A stretch of DNA of 64,000 bases from Heliomarina baculiformis (GCF_019966545.1 NZ_JAIMIC010000003.1:297280-361279), one strand, 5' to 3'. Positions 45,716 through 55,530 are shown, counted from the stretch's first letter. Notes: a model not told the origin generated them from the letters alone. Numbers and translations are program-made.

Positions 45716-47020
45716 TCACTCCCCGAACACACGCTTGAAAATCGTATCCACGTGTTTCGTGTGGTAATCCATGTCGAATTTTTCGTTGATCTGCTCTTCG
45801 CCAAGCGCAGCGACGACGTCCTTGTCGCCCAAGAGCTGTTCGCGGAAATCGACGCGGTCTTCCCAGACTTTCAGCGCGTTGCGCTGCACCATCGCATAGG
45901 CGTCCTCACGGCTCACACCGGCCTGCGTAAGCGCAAGCAGAACACGCTGGGACATCACCAGACCGGGGAACTTGTTCATGTTGTCGAGCATGTTTTCGGG
46001 GAAGATCAGCATGTTCTCGACCACGCCCGCCAGCCGGTTCAGCGCGAAATCGAGCGTGATGGTCGCGTCGGGGCCGATGCCGCGCTCGACCGAGGAATGC
46101 GAAATATCGCGCTCGTGCCAGAGCGCCACGTTCTCCATCGCCGGGATCACCGCCATGCGGACCAGACGCGCGAGGCCGGTTAGGTTCTCGGTCAGCACCG
46201 GGTTCTTCTTGTGGGGCATCGCCGATGAGCCTTTCTGACCCATCGAGAAGAACTCGGCCCCCTCGAGCACTTCGGTACGCTGCATGTGGCGGATTTCGAT
46301 CGCGACGTTTTCGATGGAGGAGGCGATGACGCCCAGCGTAGCAAAGAACATCGCGTGACGGTCGCGCGGGATCACCTGGGTCGAGATCGGCTCGGGCTTG
46401 AGACCCAGCTCTGCGCAGACATGCTCTTCGACGGCGGGGTCGATATTGGCGAATGTGCCCACCGCGCCGGAAATCGCGCCGGTGGCGACCTCTTCGCGCG
46501 CCGCCTGCAGACGTGCCTTGTTGCGGTCCATCTCGGCATAAAACCGGGCAAAGGTCAGACCCATCGTGGTCGGCTCGGCATGGATGCCGTGGCTGCGGCC
46601 CACGCGCACGGTCATCTTGTGTTCCATCGCGCGTTTCTTGAGCGCGGCCAGAACCTTGTCCATATCGGCCAGCAGGATATCGGCGGCCCGCACAAGCTGC
46701 ACGTTCAGGCAAGTGTCCAGCACGTCCGATGATGTCATGCCCTGATGGACAAATCGCGCTTCCTCGCTGCCCACATGCTCGGCCAGATGGGTAAGAAACG
46801 CGATTACGTCATGCTTGGTGACGGCCTCGATCTCGTCGATCCGGGCGACGTCGAACTCGACATCCTTGGCTTTCCAGACGGCCTCGGCATTCTCGCGCGG
46901 GATCACGCCCAGATCGGCCATCGCATCGCAGGCATGGGCTTCGATCTCGTACCATATGCGGAATTTCGTCTCCGGGGACCAGATAGCGACCATGTCGGGC
47001 CGGGAATAGCGGGGGATCAT
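45716..47020 (-). CDS. purB: Adenylosuccinate lyase PurB
   Basis: A 434-residue soluble enzyme that releases fumarate from SAICAR and from adenylosuccinate in purine synthesis. The superfamily signature GSSAMPHKKNP is near residues 262-272, and TSSDVLDTC and RSHGIHAEPTT follow the family pattern earlier. The N-terminus MIPRYSRPDM is typical of the alphaproteobacterial enzyme. ATG 47020 is the likely start; an in-frame GTG at 47032 is possible. Confidence 0.97.
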   Translation of the reverse strand: MIPRYSRPDMVAIWSPETKFRIWYEIEAHACDAMADLGVIPRENAEAVWKAKDVEFDVARIDEIEAVTKHDVIAFLTHLAEHVGSEEARFVHQGMTSSDVLDTCLNVQLVRAADILLADMDKVLAALKKRAMEHKMTVRVGRSHGIHAEPTTMGLTFARFYAEMDRNKARLQAAREEVATGAISGAVGTFANIDPAVEEHVCAELGLKPEPISTQVIPRDRHAMFFATLGVIASSIENVAIEIRHMQRTEVLEGAEFFSMGQKGSSAMPHKKNPVLTENLTGLARLVRMAVIPAMENVALWHERDISHSSVERGIGPDATITLDFALNRLAGVVENMLIFPENMLDNMNKFPGLVMSQRVLLALTQAGVSREDAYAMVQRNALKVWEDRVDFREQLLGDKDVVAALGEEQINEKFDMDYHTKHVDTIFKRVFGE

Positions 47021-47159
47021 TGGCAGCAGCACCGTTTGTTGATTGCAAGAGTGTTCGCCCGCGTCTTAGACCGGAGGCGTCAGGTCAGCAAGACGGGGGA
47101 GCGCCGCGCGCTCCGAATTGCGACGGGAAAACGGGAAAGAGAGGGTGAAAAGGGCTGCG

Positions 47160-47573
47160 ATGGCGACGAAACCGCTGAAACTCGCCGATTTCGAAGGCGA
47201 CTGGACGCTGACCCGGCGGATTCTGCAAAAAGACGCGCCAGCCGCTCGGTTCGAGGGCACGGCGCGCTGGCTGCCGGATGGCGACGGCATGGCCTATCAT
47301 GAAAGCGGCACACTGACGCTGGTCGGCCAGCCGCCGATGCAGGGCGAGCGCCGCTATCGCTGGCACGAGGATCTGACAGTCTGGTTCGAAGATGGGCGGT
47401 TTTTCCATCAGGTGCCGGGGCAGGGCGGGGCGACGGGCCACTGGTGCGATCCGGACCTTTATCGCGTGCAATACCGCTTTGGCCGCTGGCCCGATTTTGA
47501 AACAGTCTGGCGGGTGACCGGTCCGCGCAAGAATTACGCGATGATCAGTAATTTCATCCGGTTGGACGCATAG
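47160..47573 (+). CDS. DUF6314 family protein
   Basis: A 137-residue soluble protein with a lipocalin-like beta pattern: FEGDWTLTRRI near the start, then repeated short strands (GTLTLVGQP, RYRWHEDLTVWFEDGRFFH) and a C-terminal WRVTGPRKNYAMIS segment. This matches DUF6314, whose role is unknown; the fold suggests binding of a small ligand. The start at 47160 is preceded by AAGGG. It is divergent from purB and precedes bioY on the same strand. Confidence 0.75.
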   Translation: MATKPLKLADFEGDWTLTRRILQKDAPAARFEGTARWLPDGDGMAYHESGTLTLVGQPPMQGERRYRWHEDLTVWFEDGRFFHQVPGQGGATGHWCDPDLYRVQYRFGRWPDFETVWRVTGPRKNYAMISNFIRLDA

Positions 47574-47662
47574 CGTCAGGTCCGGCGCTAACATCATAGA
47601 CGCTTGCGATGGCCCTTCAACTCGGGCATCTAAATACGAAACACCATTTCCGGAGGAATAAC

Positions 47663-48262
47663 ATGTCGTCAGTTTCTACCACGCGGGTACTCAGCCAAAG
47701 CTTTGGCGCGCAGGAAGGCACCGCGCTCCGTCTCAAGCAGGCGGCGCTGGTGGTTGTCGGGATCGCGATTCTGGCCATCTGTGCTAAGATTCGTGTGCCG
47801 ATGTGGCCGGTGCCGATCACCATGGGCACATTTGGCGTGCTGGCGCTTGGCGCGGCCTATGGCGCGCGGCTCGGTCTGGTGACGATCCTTGGCTACATGG
47901 TTATCGGCATGCTTGGCTTTGATGTCTTCGCGGGCAGCTCGGCCGAAACCAATGGCATCGCCTACATGATGGGCGGCACCGGTGGCTATCTGGTTGGCTA
48001 CGTTCTGGCGACCGCCGTTCTGGGAGTGCTGGCCGCGCGTGGCTGGGACCGCTCCTTTGGCTGGATGGCGCTGGCGCTGCTGATCGGTAACGTTGCGATC
48101 TACGTCCCCGGCCTTGCATGGCTCGGCACGCTCTACGGCTGGGACAAGCCGATCCTCGAGTGGGGCCTGACCCCCTTCCTCGTCGGCGACGTGATCAAGC
48201 TGGCACTGGCAGCCATGCTGCTGCCCACCCTGTGGAAGCTGACCGGCAAAGCCCGCGGCTGA
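47663..48262 (+). CDS. bioY: Biotin transporter substrate-binding component BioY
   Basis: A 199-residue membrane protein with six helices. RVPMWPVPITMGTFGVL near residues 44-60 and YMMGGTGGYLVGYVLA near 100-115 are the BioY signatures, and GLTPFLVGDVIKLALA ends the protein. BioY captures biotin for ECF-type uptake, and solitary BioY can work in alphaproteobacteria. CGGAGGAA precedes the ATG. No BioM or BioN gene is adjacent. Confidence 0.94.
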   Translation: MSSVSTTRVLSQSFGAQEGTALRLKQAALVVVGIAILAICAKIRVPMWPVPITMGTFGVLALGAAYGARLGLVTILGYMVIGMLGFDVFAGSSAETNGIAYMMGGTGGYLVGYVLATAVLGVLAARGWDRSFGWMALALLIGNVAIYVPGLAWLGTLYGWDKPILEWGLTPFLVGDVIKLALAAMLLPTLWKLTGKARG

Positions 48263-48284
48263 TCCGCAACTTATTGAATACATA

Positions 48285-48310
48285 GGGCGGTCCGGTGGGC
48301 CGCCCTTTTT
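48285..48310 (+). terminator. Terminator of bioY
   Basis: GGGCGGTCC (48285-48293) pairs with GGGCCGCCC (48297-48305), with one G-U pair, around GGT and is followed by TTTTT. Confidence 0.88.
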
Positions 48311-48579
48311 CGTTGAGCTGGACGCCTGCGGAAGAGGTGCTCGGGGGGTGTACAGATTGTGTACGGCTTCTGTACGGATCGTGCATCTGCTTTTCCGGTT
48401 CTACGCCCGGGCTCGCACTTTCTCATGCGTCCTGTGAGCAGGCGCCGACCTAGGCCCAAGTTTTCGGATTTGATCAAATCTAGGGCGGTTGATCGGAGCC
48501 GATCGGAAAACCTCTCATGAACGCGGCGTTCCGGGCGATTCCGGCTCGGGTTTTTCGCTGACCAGTGCTAGGGCAGGGC
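48311..48579. other. Intergenic region after bioY with phased TGTAC repeats
   Basis: The rest of the 317-base gap between bioY and the heme N-demethylase gene (48263-48579). It contains the 11-bp repeats at 48349-48392 and about 190 bases beyond them with no gene. It should include the promoter of the downstream gene. Confidence 0.5.
48349..48392 (+). repeat. Four 11-bp phased TGTAC direct repeats
   Basis: TGTAC or TGCAT begins at 48349, 48360, 48371 and 48382, exactly 11 bases apart, the last copy reading TGCATC. One helical turn spacing places all copies on one face of the DNA, as expected of a cooperative regulator site. Confidence 0.55.
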
Positions 48580-49323
48580 ATGACCACGCCGTTACAGAAA
48601 ACTTTGCCTTATGAGCCGGTTGCGCAGCGTGCCCTGCCGGGAATCCAGCCCCTGCCGCCCGAGGAGTGGCTGATCATTGACGAAGCCTATGCAGGCCAGA
48701 TGGCGCTGAGGGACGCGTTGCTTGCCGATCATCGGGACAAGGTGCTGGCGCTGGATGACTCGGCCCATGAGGCCGCGCTGGAAATGCTCGATATGGTGCT
48801 GCAACGGGCTTATCCCGGCGCGGGCGATACTGTGACGCGCCCGGATGGGGTGACGGTTCCGATCAATAGGGACGATCCGCTGGCCACTATCGGCAGGCTG
48901 ATTCAGGAAGACGTCAATATCCTGCAAAAGCAAGGGGATGAACATGTGCTGACCGGTGGCGTCATGTGCTTTCCCGCCAGCTGGACGCTGTCGGAGAAAT
49001 TCATGCGCCCAATGGTGCGCATCCACAAGCCCGTTACCGACTATGACAAAAACATCGCCAAGCGGGTACAACGGCTGTTTGACGGCATCCGTCCGGGCAA
49101 ACCGCTCTGGCGGTTCAACGTGCTGGGGTATCACGATCCGGCCTTGCACCAGCCCCGCACCGAAGACGCGCCTCGCTACAAAAAGTCCCCGAAACCAGCG
49201 GGTTACCTGCGCAGTGAGCGTCAGGTCATGATGCGACTGCCACGCACGGGTGCGGTGGCCTTTATCATCCATACCTATGTGATCGCGCGCAAAGATGCGC
49301 CGCCAGGCGTGTTGGACACCTGA
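48580..49323 (+). CDS. Heme-dependent oxidative N-demethylase family protein (DUF3445)
   Basis: A 247-residue protein of the DUF3445 family, members of which use heme and oxygen to remove N-methyl groups (for example from dimethylamine). The family pattern is visible in LPPEEWLIIDEAYAGQM near residues 25-41, the REDVN-like LIQEDVNIL near 106-114, FPASWTLSEKFMRPMVRIHKPV near 126-147 and the late MMRLPRTGAVAFIIHTYV. The ATG at 48580 follows AGGGC. The substrate cannot be read from sequence. It stands alone downstream of the TGTAC repeats. Confidence 0.8.
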   Translation: MTTPLQKTLPYEPVAQRALPGIQPLPPEEWLIIDEAYAGQMALRDALLADHRDKVLALDDSAHEAALEMLDMVLQRAYPGAGDTVTRPDGVTVPINRDDPLATIGRLIQEDVNILQKQGDEHVLTGGVMCFPASWTLSEKFMRPMVRIHKPVTDYDKNIAKRVQRLFDGIRPGKPLWRFNVLGYHDPALHQPRTEDAPRYKKSPKPAGYLRSERQVMMRLPRTGAVAFIIHTYVIARKDAPPGVLDT

Positions 49324-49361
49324 CGGCGCGGGGGGACCGGTTTACCGGACAGATTGCGGGG

Positions 49362-50123
49362 TCAGTATGCCAGCTGGGCCGCAATCAGTTCCAGTGCGCC
49401 GGCAGGTACTGCCAGAAAAATCAGCGTCGTGATGGTGAGCACATGCGTGTTGATGCGCAGGTCTTCGCCCCGTACCAGATTGACCACCGCCATCAGAAGC
49501 GCCACCGGGGCTGACAGGAAGGCCATCATCAGGGTCATGCCCCAGACCGCCAGTCGCCGTACGTCGTTCTGCTCTTCGGCGGGCACCAGTGCGCCACGGA
49601 AACTCGGGCTGCCGGGGCCGGTGTATTCGACCGGATCGGGATTGACCGGCGCAAAGGCGGTAAGGAACTCTTCGGCTGTCAGCAAGGACAGCGGATCGAG
49701 CCATTCCACCATGCGCACATCATGGTCGGAAATCATCCGGTAGAGCATCACCACCAGCAACAGCTCGGAAATATCCGGGTCGTCGCGGGACGGATCTGCG
49801 GGGTACATGGCAAGCTGGATGCGCCGCTGTTTGCTTTCGGGCGCGGTATTGTGTGAGTGGGGCTTTGCACAGGGGTGAAAAATAAGCCCCCGCTGGCCAG
49901 CCATGCCATGTGCCATTTCCTGTACCGGATGAAGGTCGACGCGATAATGCGCAGCCGTGATCGAGGCGCCATGATTTTCGTCAAAGGCAATGCGTTCAAC
50001 CGGATGCCCGTAGTCTTCGAATGTCTCAGCGATAATCTTGCTGAACGTATTAATAAGAGCCGCCTCGTCGCCAACCGCAATGAGACCGCCATGGTAATAA
50101 TGATCTTGATAATCGAATGTCAT
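49362..50123 (-). CDS. C-terminally anchored membrane protein of unknown function
   Basis: A 253-residue protein. A soluble N-terminal part of about 190 residues (opening MTFDYQDHYYHGGL) is followed by two hydrophobic helices (about residues 194-215 and 228-250). The middle segment LLLVVMLYRMISDHDVRMVEWLDP near 125-150 resembles in layout the protein encoded at 51216-52268 and loosely the DUF4261 type. The start at 50123 has GGAGG eight bases upstream. Function unknown. Confidence 0.65.
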   Translation of the reverse strand: MTFDYQDHYYHGGLIAVGDEAALINTFSKIIAETFEDYGHPVERIAFDENHGASITAAHYRVDLHPVQEMAHGMAGQRGLIFHPCAKPHSHNTAPESKQRRIQLAMYPADPSRDDPDISELLLVVMLYRMISDHDVRMVEWLDPLSLLTAEEFLTAFAPVNPDPVEYTGPGSPSFRGALVPAEEQNDVRRLAVWGMTLMMAFLSAPVALLMAVVNLVRGEDLRINTHVLTITTLIFLAVPAGALELIAAQLAY

Positions 50124-50336
50124 CGTAAAAGCCTCCCAATGACCAGTGAGGACATGATGCGCGGAAAGGTTGCGCAAAATTTGGCGAAAAAGACCAAATG
50201 TTTCTTGGAGCCCTGGGATGAGCAAGATTACGCCGGTCTTTGGAAACAATGGGGATTTACGCCGGGTTAACGTTCTCGCAGGTGGAATTGTGGCGCAATC
50301 CTGTTTTGAATGTGGCAGAAATGTGGCCTTACCCGG

Positions 50337-51143
50337 TCACTGTTCGATCCGCGCTGCCATAATTGCAATGGCTTGCTGATAAACGGTTGCGCTGTTCCAC
50401 TGCTCAATCACTTTAAAGTTGTATTCGCCCGGTTGATACCCCTGACCGGGCCGCCATCCCTTGGCTCGCAGAAAGTTGGCGGTCGAAGCCAGCGCATCCG
50501 TCATGTTGTAAAAATCGACCTTTCCATCTCCGGTTGCATCGACCCCGTAGGTCAGCGCGTTGCCTGGCAGGAACTGGGTATGTCCAAGCTCACCGTGTTT
50601 CGCGCCACGGGTATCGCTGGTGATTGACCCCTGATCCACCAGTTTCAGCGCGCCGATCGCATGCGGGATGAAGAAATCGGACCGGCGGCAGTCATAGGCC
50701 AGCGTCGTGATGGCGGAAACCACGCGGCTGTCGCCCATGAAGCCTCCAAAGGCGGTTTCCATCCCGTGCAACGAAAGAAGGATCCCGGCGGGCACGCCGT
50801 AGAGCCGTTCAAGAGTCGCGTAATATTCCGGATTCCGCGCCAGCCGCTTGCGGCCCTGCGCGACAATCGTATCCGCGCCGCGCACCTGCATGAATTTTTC
50901 GAGCGAATAGCGAAAGCTCTTCTGATTCCGGTCAGCGGCGATGGTGCTGGTGGCATATTGCGCCTGCGCCAGCGCCTGCAACCCCCGTTGCCCGACACCG
51001 GCACGGCTTGCCGTCTTGGCAAAAGCTTGTTTCCAGGTATCGAACCCGGCGCCGGTATTGCCGCAGCTTTGCGCGCTTACAGCGCCGGATGACAGGATGA
51101 AAGCGGTGACAAGCGCGGTAAGGCAGGCGGGCAGGCGAGGCAT
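50337..51143 (-). CDS. Lytic murein transglycosylase (MltB/SLT family)
   Basis: A 268-residue exported cell-wall enzyme that cleaves peptidoglycan between MurNAc and GlcNAc with 1,6-anhydro formation. A signal peptide (about 24 residues, ending AVSA) precedes GVPAGILLSLHGMETAFGGFMG near 116-137, where the glutamate in GMETAFG (about residue 129) is the catalytic acid of MltB-type enzymes. ELGHTQFLPG near 184-193 is the second family motif. GGAGTT lies upstream of the ATG. No C-terminal peptidoglycan-binding domain is present. Confidence 0.9.
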   Translation of the reverse strand: MPRLPACLTALVTAFILSSGAVSAQSCGNTGAGFDTWKQAFAKTASRAGVGQRGLQALAQAQYATSTIAADRNQKSFRYSLEKFMQVRGADTIVAQGRKRLARNPEYYATLERLYGVPAGILLSLHGMETAFGGFMGDSRVVSAITTLAYDCRRSDFFIPHAIGALKLVDQGSITSDTRGAKHGELGHTQFLPGNALTYGVDATGDGKVDFYNMTDALASTANFLRAKGWRPGQGYQPGEYNFKVIEQWNSATVYQQAIAIMAARIEQ

Positions 51144-51215
51144 ACGGGAACTCCGGAAGGTGGATTACGCCGCGATGCTATCGCGACGCCTTTGGTCTGA
51201 GAACCCGTTACCGGA

Positions 51216-52268
51216 TTATTGAGGCGGCGAGACCAGGCTCAGATCGTTGGAAAACGCAGATTTGATGACCTTCTGCGGAATATCGAGCATGGGCAGACCG
51301 ACCCATAGAAACAGGCCAAGCCCGACCAGCAGGATCCAGGTCGACTTGCTGCCTTTATCTGTGCGTTTGTCGGTCGAGTAAGCACCCGAGCCGGGGGCCG
51401 ACCAGTCGTCCGGGTCTTCGACAGCAATCGGGGTAGGGACCAGGCTGGTCGCTGTTTGCACAGAAAACGCGGGCATTTGCGGCGAGGTGCCATCGGGTTC
51501 GGGCCAGAAAGACACCAGAACGCAGGCGCGGCCATCTCGCGAGGTCGCATGCCGTACGAACAAGGATATGTCCAAAGAGCCGCTGATCGTGTCGCCATCG
51601 CCAAGCGCGACAGCGCCATTCAGATGCTGATGGATCAGGGTGTCGATCAGCGTGGTGACCATATCCTCCGGCACCTTGACCGGCACGCCACGCAGCACCA
51701 GTTCGCGCCCGACGAAATGCCGGGACTGATGAAAGACAAACTGCTGGCCGGTCTGCCCTTCGGGTCCGACCACATCGGTCAGCTTTTCGGGCGATAGGAA
51801 CAGGTGCGGGGTAAGCGTTGCGTCGAGATCGTCAAACACACCGGCGCTGAAGAACCGATCCGAGGCGGCGATATGCATGCTCTTGCAGGGTGCGGCCTCG
51901 TGTACGGACCGGGCCAATTGCTGCAACAGCGATGCCATCAGGACAACAGACACGGGTTCGGGCTTGTCAAAAGCGACGGGATCGGAGCCGCTCCGGACCG
52001 AAATCACCACATGCGCCTTTGAGACCGCGAGCTTTTCGCCGCTCGTGCCACCAAGGCGCAGCGGTGTGTCGTGAATTGCTATAGTCGCATGCAGGATGTC
52101 ATTGCCGAAAAGCGCGAAAACCTCGGTGCTCTGCGGTTTGATCATCAGCGCCCCGAGCCCTGTCTCACGCAGGACCGTATTGGCAGTCCCGGTCAGCGCG
52201 GCAAAATCGAACTTCGGCGCCGCGTCATAGACAAGGCTGGCCTGCATCGGGAATTCTGTGTCGGTCAT
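51216..52268 (-). CDS. Large C-terminally anchored protein of unknown function
   Basis: A 350-residue protein: a soluble region of about 300 residues, a low-complexity linker rich in D, S and K (about 277-310) and one transmembrane helix near the end (TWILLVGLGLFLWVGLP). The region SVVLMASLLQQLARSVHEA near 105-125 resembles in layout the unknown protein at 49362-50123. No family is recognised with confidence. It lies between the transglycosylase gene and a small membrane protein gene on the same strand. Confidence 0.6.
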   Translation of the reverse strand: MTDTEFPMQASLVYDAAPKFDFAALTGTANTVLRETGLGALMIKPQSTEVFALFGNDILHATIAIHDTPLRLGGTSGEKLAVSKAHVVISVRSGSDPVAFDKPEPVSVVLMASLLQQLARSVHEAAPCKSMHIAASDRFFSAGVFDDLDATLTPHLFLSPEKLTDVVGPEGQTGQQFVFHQSRHFVGRELVLRGVPVKVPEDMVTTLIDTLIHQHLNGAVALGDGDTISGSLDISLFVRHATSRDGRACVLVSFWPEPDGTSPQMPAFSVQTATSLVPTPIAVEDPDDWSAPGSGAYSTDKRTDKGSKSTWILLVGLGLFLWVGLPMLDIPQKVIKSAFSNDLSLVSPPQ

Positions 52269-52388
52269 TGGCGGACTCTGTGCGAAGGCGAATACCGGTT
52301 TCGAGACCTAGGGTAACCGGCAATCATGGCCTCGGTAGGGCTTGTTGACGACATGAACTGGTCATCCGCTGCCGGCGGGCGGGAGGTT

Positions 52389-52715
52389 TCAATTGGTTCC
52401 GGTCAAACGGGGCTTGGCCTCTTCCCGGGGAAACAGCATCAGCGCGATCGGGCTTTCCGACTGCATCAGGTTCTCGCGCAGGCTCTCGGGCAGCAGCCGT
52501 TCCGGCCCGGCCGCAAAGGCGGCAACGATGGCCGTGCCTGCAACCACAGGAAAGACAAGCCGCGCAAAGAGACCTGAAAACAGGCTGCGGCTTGGGCGAT
52601 CATCATGGGGCTTGACCGGTTCATCGGGAAGCGGCGCGAATTCGGCCTTCTGGCCACTGGCGGCGCGTGCCTCGATGCGGGCGATACGAGTGGCAAAGTC
52701 GGTCTGAACCGGCAT
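52389..52715 (-). CDS. Small single-pass membrane protein of unknown function
   Basis: A 108-residue protein with a charged N-terminal half (TRIARIEARAASGQKAEF) and one transmembrane helix (LFARLVFPVVAGTAIVAAFAA, about residues 49-69), ending in a soluble tail. GGAG lies about eight bases upstream of the ATG at 52715. I do not recognise the family. It precedes the protein at 51216-52268 on the same strand with a 120-base gap. Confidence 0.6.
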   Translation of the reverse strand: MPVQTDFATRIARIEARAASGQKAEFAPLPDEPVKPHDDRPSRSLFSGLFARLVFPVVAGTAIVAAFAAGPERLLPESLRENLMQSESPIALMLFPREEAKPRLTGTN

Positions 52716-52856
52716 GGGGGTGCTCCGTCAGTCTTGGTCTGACGGCACATTCGCCACGAAACTAGCCTGTTATGTGCGTTTAATGTGGCAATATTCTGGA
52801 AAGTCGCCCGGTTTGTCACCTCTCGGGAAACGGTGTTTTCCCGGCCAGGAAAAGAA

Positions 52857-52880
52857 AAGGGCGCCCCGCAAGGGACGCCC
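52857..52880 (-). terminator. Terminator of glnA
   Basis: GGGCGCCCC (52859-52867) pairs with GGGACGCCC (52872-52880), with one G-U pair, around GCAA. On the minus strand it ends in a T run (AAAA at 52855-52858). It lies 27 bases after the glnA stop. Confidence 0.85.
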
Positions 52881-52906
52881 CGATAAAGGACCGAGGGAAC
52901 GGTCGC

Positions 52907-54313
52907 TTAGCAGCTGTAGTACATGCCGAACTCAACCGGGTGCGGCGTGTGCTCGTAGGTTTCGATCTCTTCCATCTTGAGAGCGATATAACCTTCGATC
53001 TGGTCCTTTGTGAACACGTCGCCGGCCAGCAGGAAGTCCATGTCGGCTTCGAGCTCTTCCAGCGCCTCACGCAGGCTGCCGCAAACGGTCGGGATATCGG
53101 CCAGTTCTTCCGGCGGCAGGTCATAGAGGTTCTTGTCCATGGCCGGGCCCGGATCGATCTTGTTCTTGATCCCGTCAAGGCCAGCCATCAGCAGTGCGGC
53201 AAAGCACAGATAGGGGTTCGAGGACGGATCGGGGAAACGGGCTTCGACGCGCTTGGCTTTCGGCGATTCCGACCATGGGATACGAACGCAGCCCGAACGG
53301 TTACGCGCGGAATAGGCCCGCAGCACTGGGGCTTCAAAGCCCGGAATCAGACGCTTGTACGAGTTGGTCGACGGGTTGGTGAACGCGTTCAGCGCCTTGG
53401 CGTGCTTCAGGATGCCGCCGATGTACCACAGGGCTTCGTCCGACAGGTCAGCATATTTGTCGCCTGCAAAGAGTGGCTTGCCGTCTTTCCAGATCGACAT
53501 GTTCACGTGCATACCGGTGCCGTTGTCGCCTGCGATCGGCTTGGGCATGAAGGTTGCCGACTTGCCATAGGCATGCGCGACGTTGTGGATGACGTACTTG
53601 TATTTCTGCAGCTCGTCCGCCTGCTTGGTGACGGTGCCAAAGATCAGGCCCAGTTCGTGTTGGCAGGAAGCAACCTCGTGGTGGTGCTTGTCGACCTTCA
53701 TGCCCAGACGCTTCATGGTCGAAAGCATTTCCGAACGCAGGTCCTGCGCTTCGTCGGTCGGGTTCACCGGGAAGTAGCCGCCCTTGACGCCGGGACGGTG
53801 GCCCATGTTGCCCATCTCGTAGTCGGTATCGGTGTTCCAGGACGCGTCGGTCGCGTCGACCTCATAGGATACCTTGTTGATGGTGTTGCAGTACTTCACG
53901 TCGTCGAAGAGGAAGAATTCAGCTTCCGGACCCATGTAGGCTGCATCGCCGATACCGGATTCGATCAGGTACTGCTCGGCCTTTTCGGCGGTGCCGCGCG
54001 GGTCGCGCTCATAGGCTTCGCCAGTGTCGGGTTCGACAACCGAGCAATGGATGCAAAGCGTCTTTTCCGCGTAGAACGGGTCGATATAGCTGCTTTCGGT
54101 GTCGGGCATCAGCTTCATGTCGGAGGCTTCGATCGACTTCCAGCCGGCAATCGACGAGCCGTCGAACATGAAACCTTCTTCGAGGAAATCCTCGTCGACC
54201 TGGTCCGACATGACGGTGACGTGCTGCAACTTGCCGCGCGGATCCGTGAAACGGATGTCGACATATTCGATGTCTTCATCCTTGATTAGCTTGAGAACTG
54301 CGTCCTTGCTCAT
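52907..54313 (-). CDS. glnA: Glutamine synthetase type I, GlnA
   Basis: A 468-residue enzyme that assimilates ammonium into glutamine. The catalytic signature [10 protein letters not shown] is near residues 49-58, the ATP-binding [14 protein letters not shown] near 260-273, and Tyr397 in NLYDLPPEE is the adenylylation site, so the enzyme is of the adenylylated GSI-beta class. It follows glnB by 35 bases, the usual glnB-glnA nitrogen-control operon. A terminator follows. Confidence 0.98.
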   Translation of the reverse strand: MSKDAVLKLIKDEDIEYVDIRFTDPRGKLQHVTVMSDQVDEDFLEEGFMFDGSSIAGWKSIEASDMKLMPDTESSYIDPFYAEKTLCIHCSVVEPDTGEAYERDPRGTAEKAEQYLIESGIGDAAYMGPEAEFFLFDDVKYCNTINKVSYEVDATDASWNTDTDYEMGNMGHRPGVKGGYFPVNPTDEAQDLRSEMLSTMKRLGMKVDKHHHEVASCQHELGLIFGTVTKQADELQKYKYVIHNVAHAYGKSATFMPKPIAGDNGTGMHVNMSIWKDGKPLFAGDKYADLSDEALWYIGGILKHAKALNAFTNPSTNSYKRLIPGFEAPVLRAYSARNRSGCVRIPWSESPKAKRVEARFPDPSSNPYLCFAALLMAGLDGIKNKIDPGPAMDKNLYDLPPEELADIPTVCGSLREALEELEADMDFLLAGDVFTKDQIEGYIALKMEEIETYEHTPHPVEFGMYYSC

Positions 54314-54348
54314 TCCCTATCTTCCCCTATTTCTGAGAGTTTGACTTA

Positions 54349-54854
<506 letters not shown>

Positions 54855-55490
54855 ATGACCGAAGTCTGGACAGCAGAGCAGATGCGCGAAGCCGAACAAA
54901 GCACCATTCAGGGCGGCCGGACGAGCGGGGCAGAGTTGATGGAAAACGCTGGGCGAGCGGTGGTAAACGCCATTTTCGGGACCTGGCCCGGACTGGCCAC
55001 AGAACCGGGAACGGCGGTGGTTCTCTGCGGTCCCGGCAACAACGGTGGGGACGGTTTCGTGATCGCCCGACTGCTTCGCGACCGGGGCTGGCAGGTCGAT
55101 CTGCACCTCCTTGGCGATCCGGCGAAACTGCCCCCCGACGCACGTACCAACCACGCGCTCTGGTCTGAAAGGAACCCTGTCATGCCCTGGGAACAGCGTC
55201 CGGTTCAAAACCCGGATCTCTGCATCGACGCGCTCTTCGGCACCGGGCTGACCCGCCCGCTCGACGACACCATCCGCCTGCATACGGCCCTGAACGCCAG
55301 CGACGGGCGCCATCAACCGAAACGGGTCGCCGTCGACATTCCCAGCGGGCTTTGCAGCGATTCCGGCCGCGACATGGGTGCCATTCCCGCCGATCTCACC
55401 ATCACCTTTCACCGTGCCAAGCTCGGCCATTACTTGGCCGAGGGCCCGTCCTACTGCGGAAAGCTCGTGATTGCGGATATCGGCCTTTGA
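54855..55490 (+). CDS. nnrE: NAD(P)H-hydrate epimerase NnrE (separate domain gene)
   Basis: A 211-residue YjeF_N-type epimerase that interconverts the R and S forms of hydrated NAD(P)H for repair. GPGNNGGDGFVIARLL near residues 57-72 is the family signature and VAVDIPSGLCSD near 155-166 lies at the active site. The start at 54855 has GGAGG upstream. In many bacteria this domain is fused to the dehydratase; here it stops just after VIADIGL, at the domain border. The next gene encodes the other half. Confidence 0.92.
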   Translation: MTEVWTAEQMREAEQSTIQGGRTSGAELMENAGRAVVNAIFGTWPGLATEPGTAVVLCGPGNNGGDGFVIARLLRDRGWQVDLHLLGDPAKLPPDARTNHALWSERNPVMPWEQRPVQNPDLCIDALFGTGLTRPLDDTIRLHTALNASDGRHQPKRVAVDIPSGLCSDSGRDMGAIPADLTITFHRAKLGHYLAEGPSYCGKLVIADIGL

Positions 55491-55494
55491 TTTT

Positions 55495-55524
55495 CCTCTT
55501 GCCCGAAATACTCCCGCCGGAGGC
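55495..55524. repeat. Intergenic repeat element, copy 2 (between nnrE and nnrD)
   Basis: The core (55506-55524) matches 17 of 19 positions of the element at 37122-37140. Its GGAGGC is correctly spaced to serve as the ribosome-binding site of nnrD. It may also fold as CTCC-CGCC-GGAG, hiding that site. Confidence 0.65.
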
Positions 55525-55530
55525 GGAAAA

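Noticed and set aside
50139..50270. 43-codon plus-strand frame between the unknown membrane gene and the transglycosylase gene
   Set aside because: Acceptable composition (ends KQWGFTPG) but no ribosome-binding site and it starts within the leader of the divergent gene; not enough support to call it a gene.
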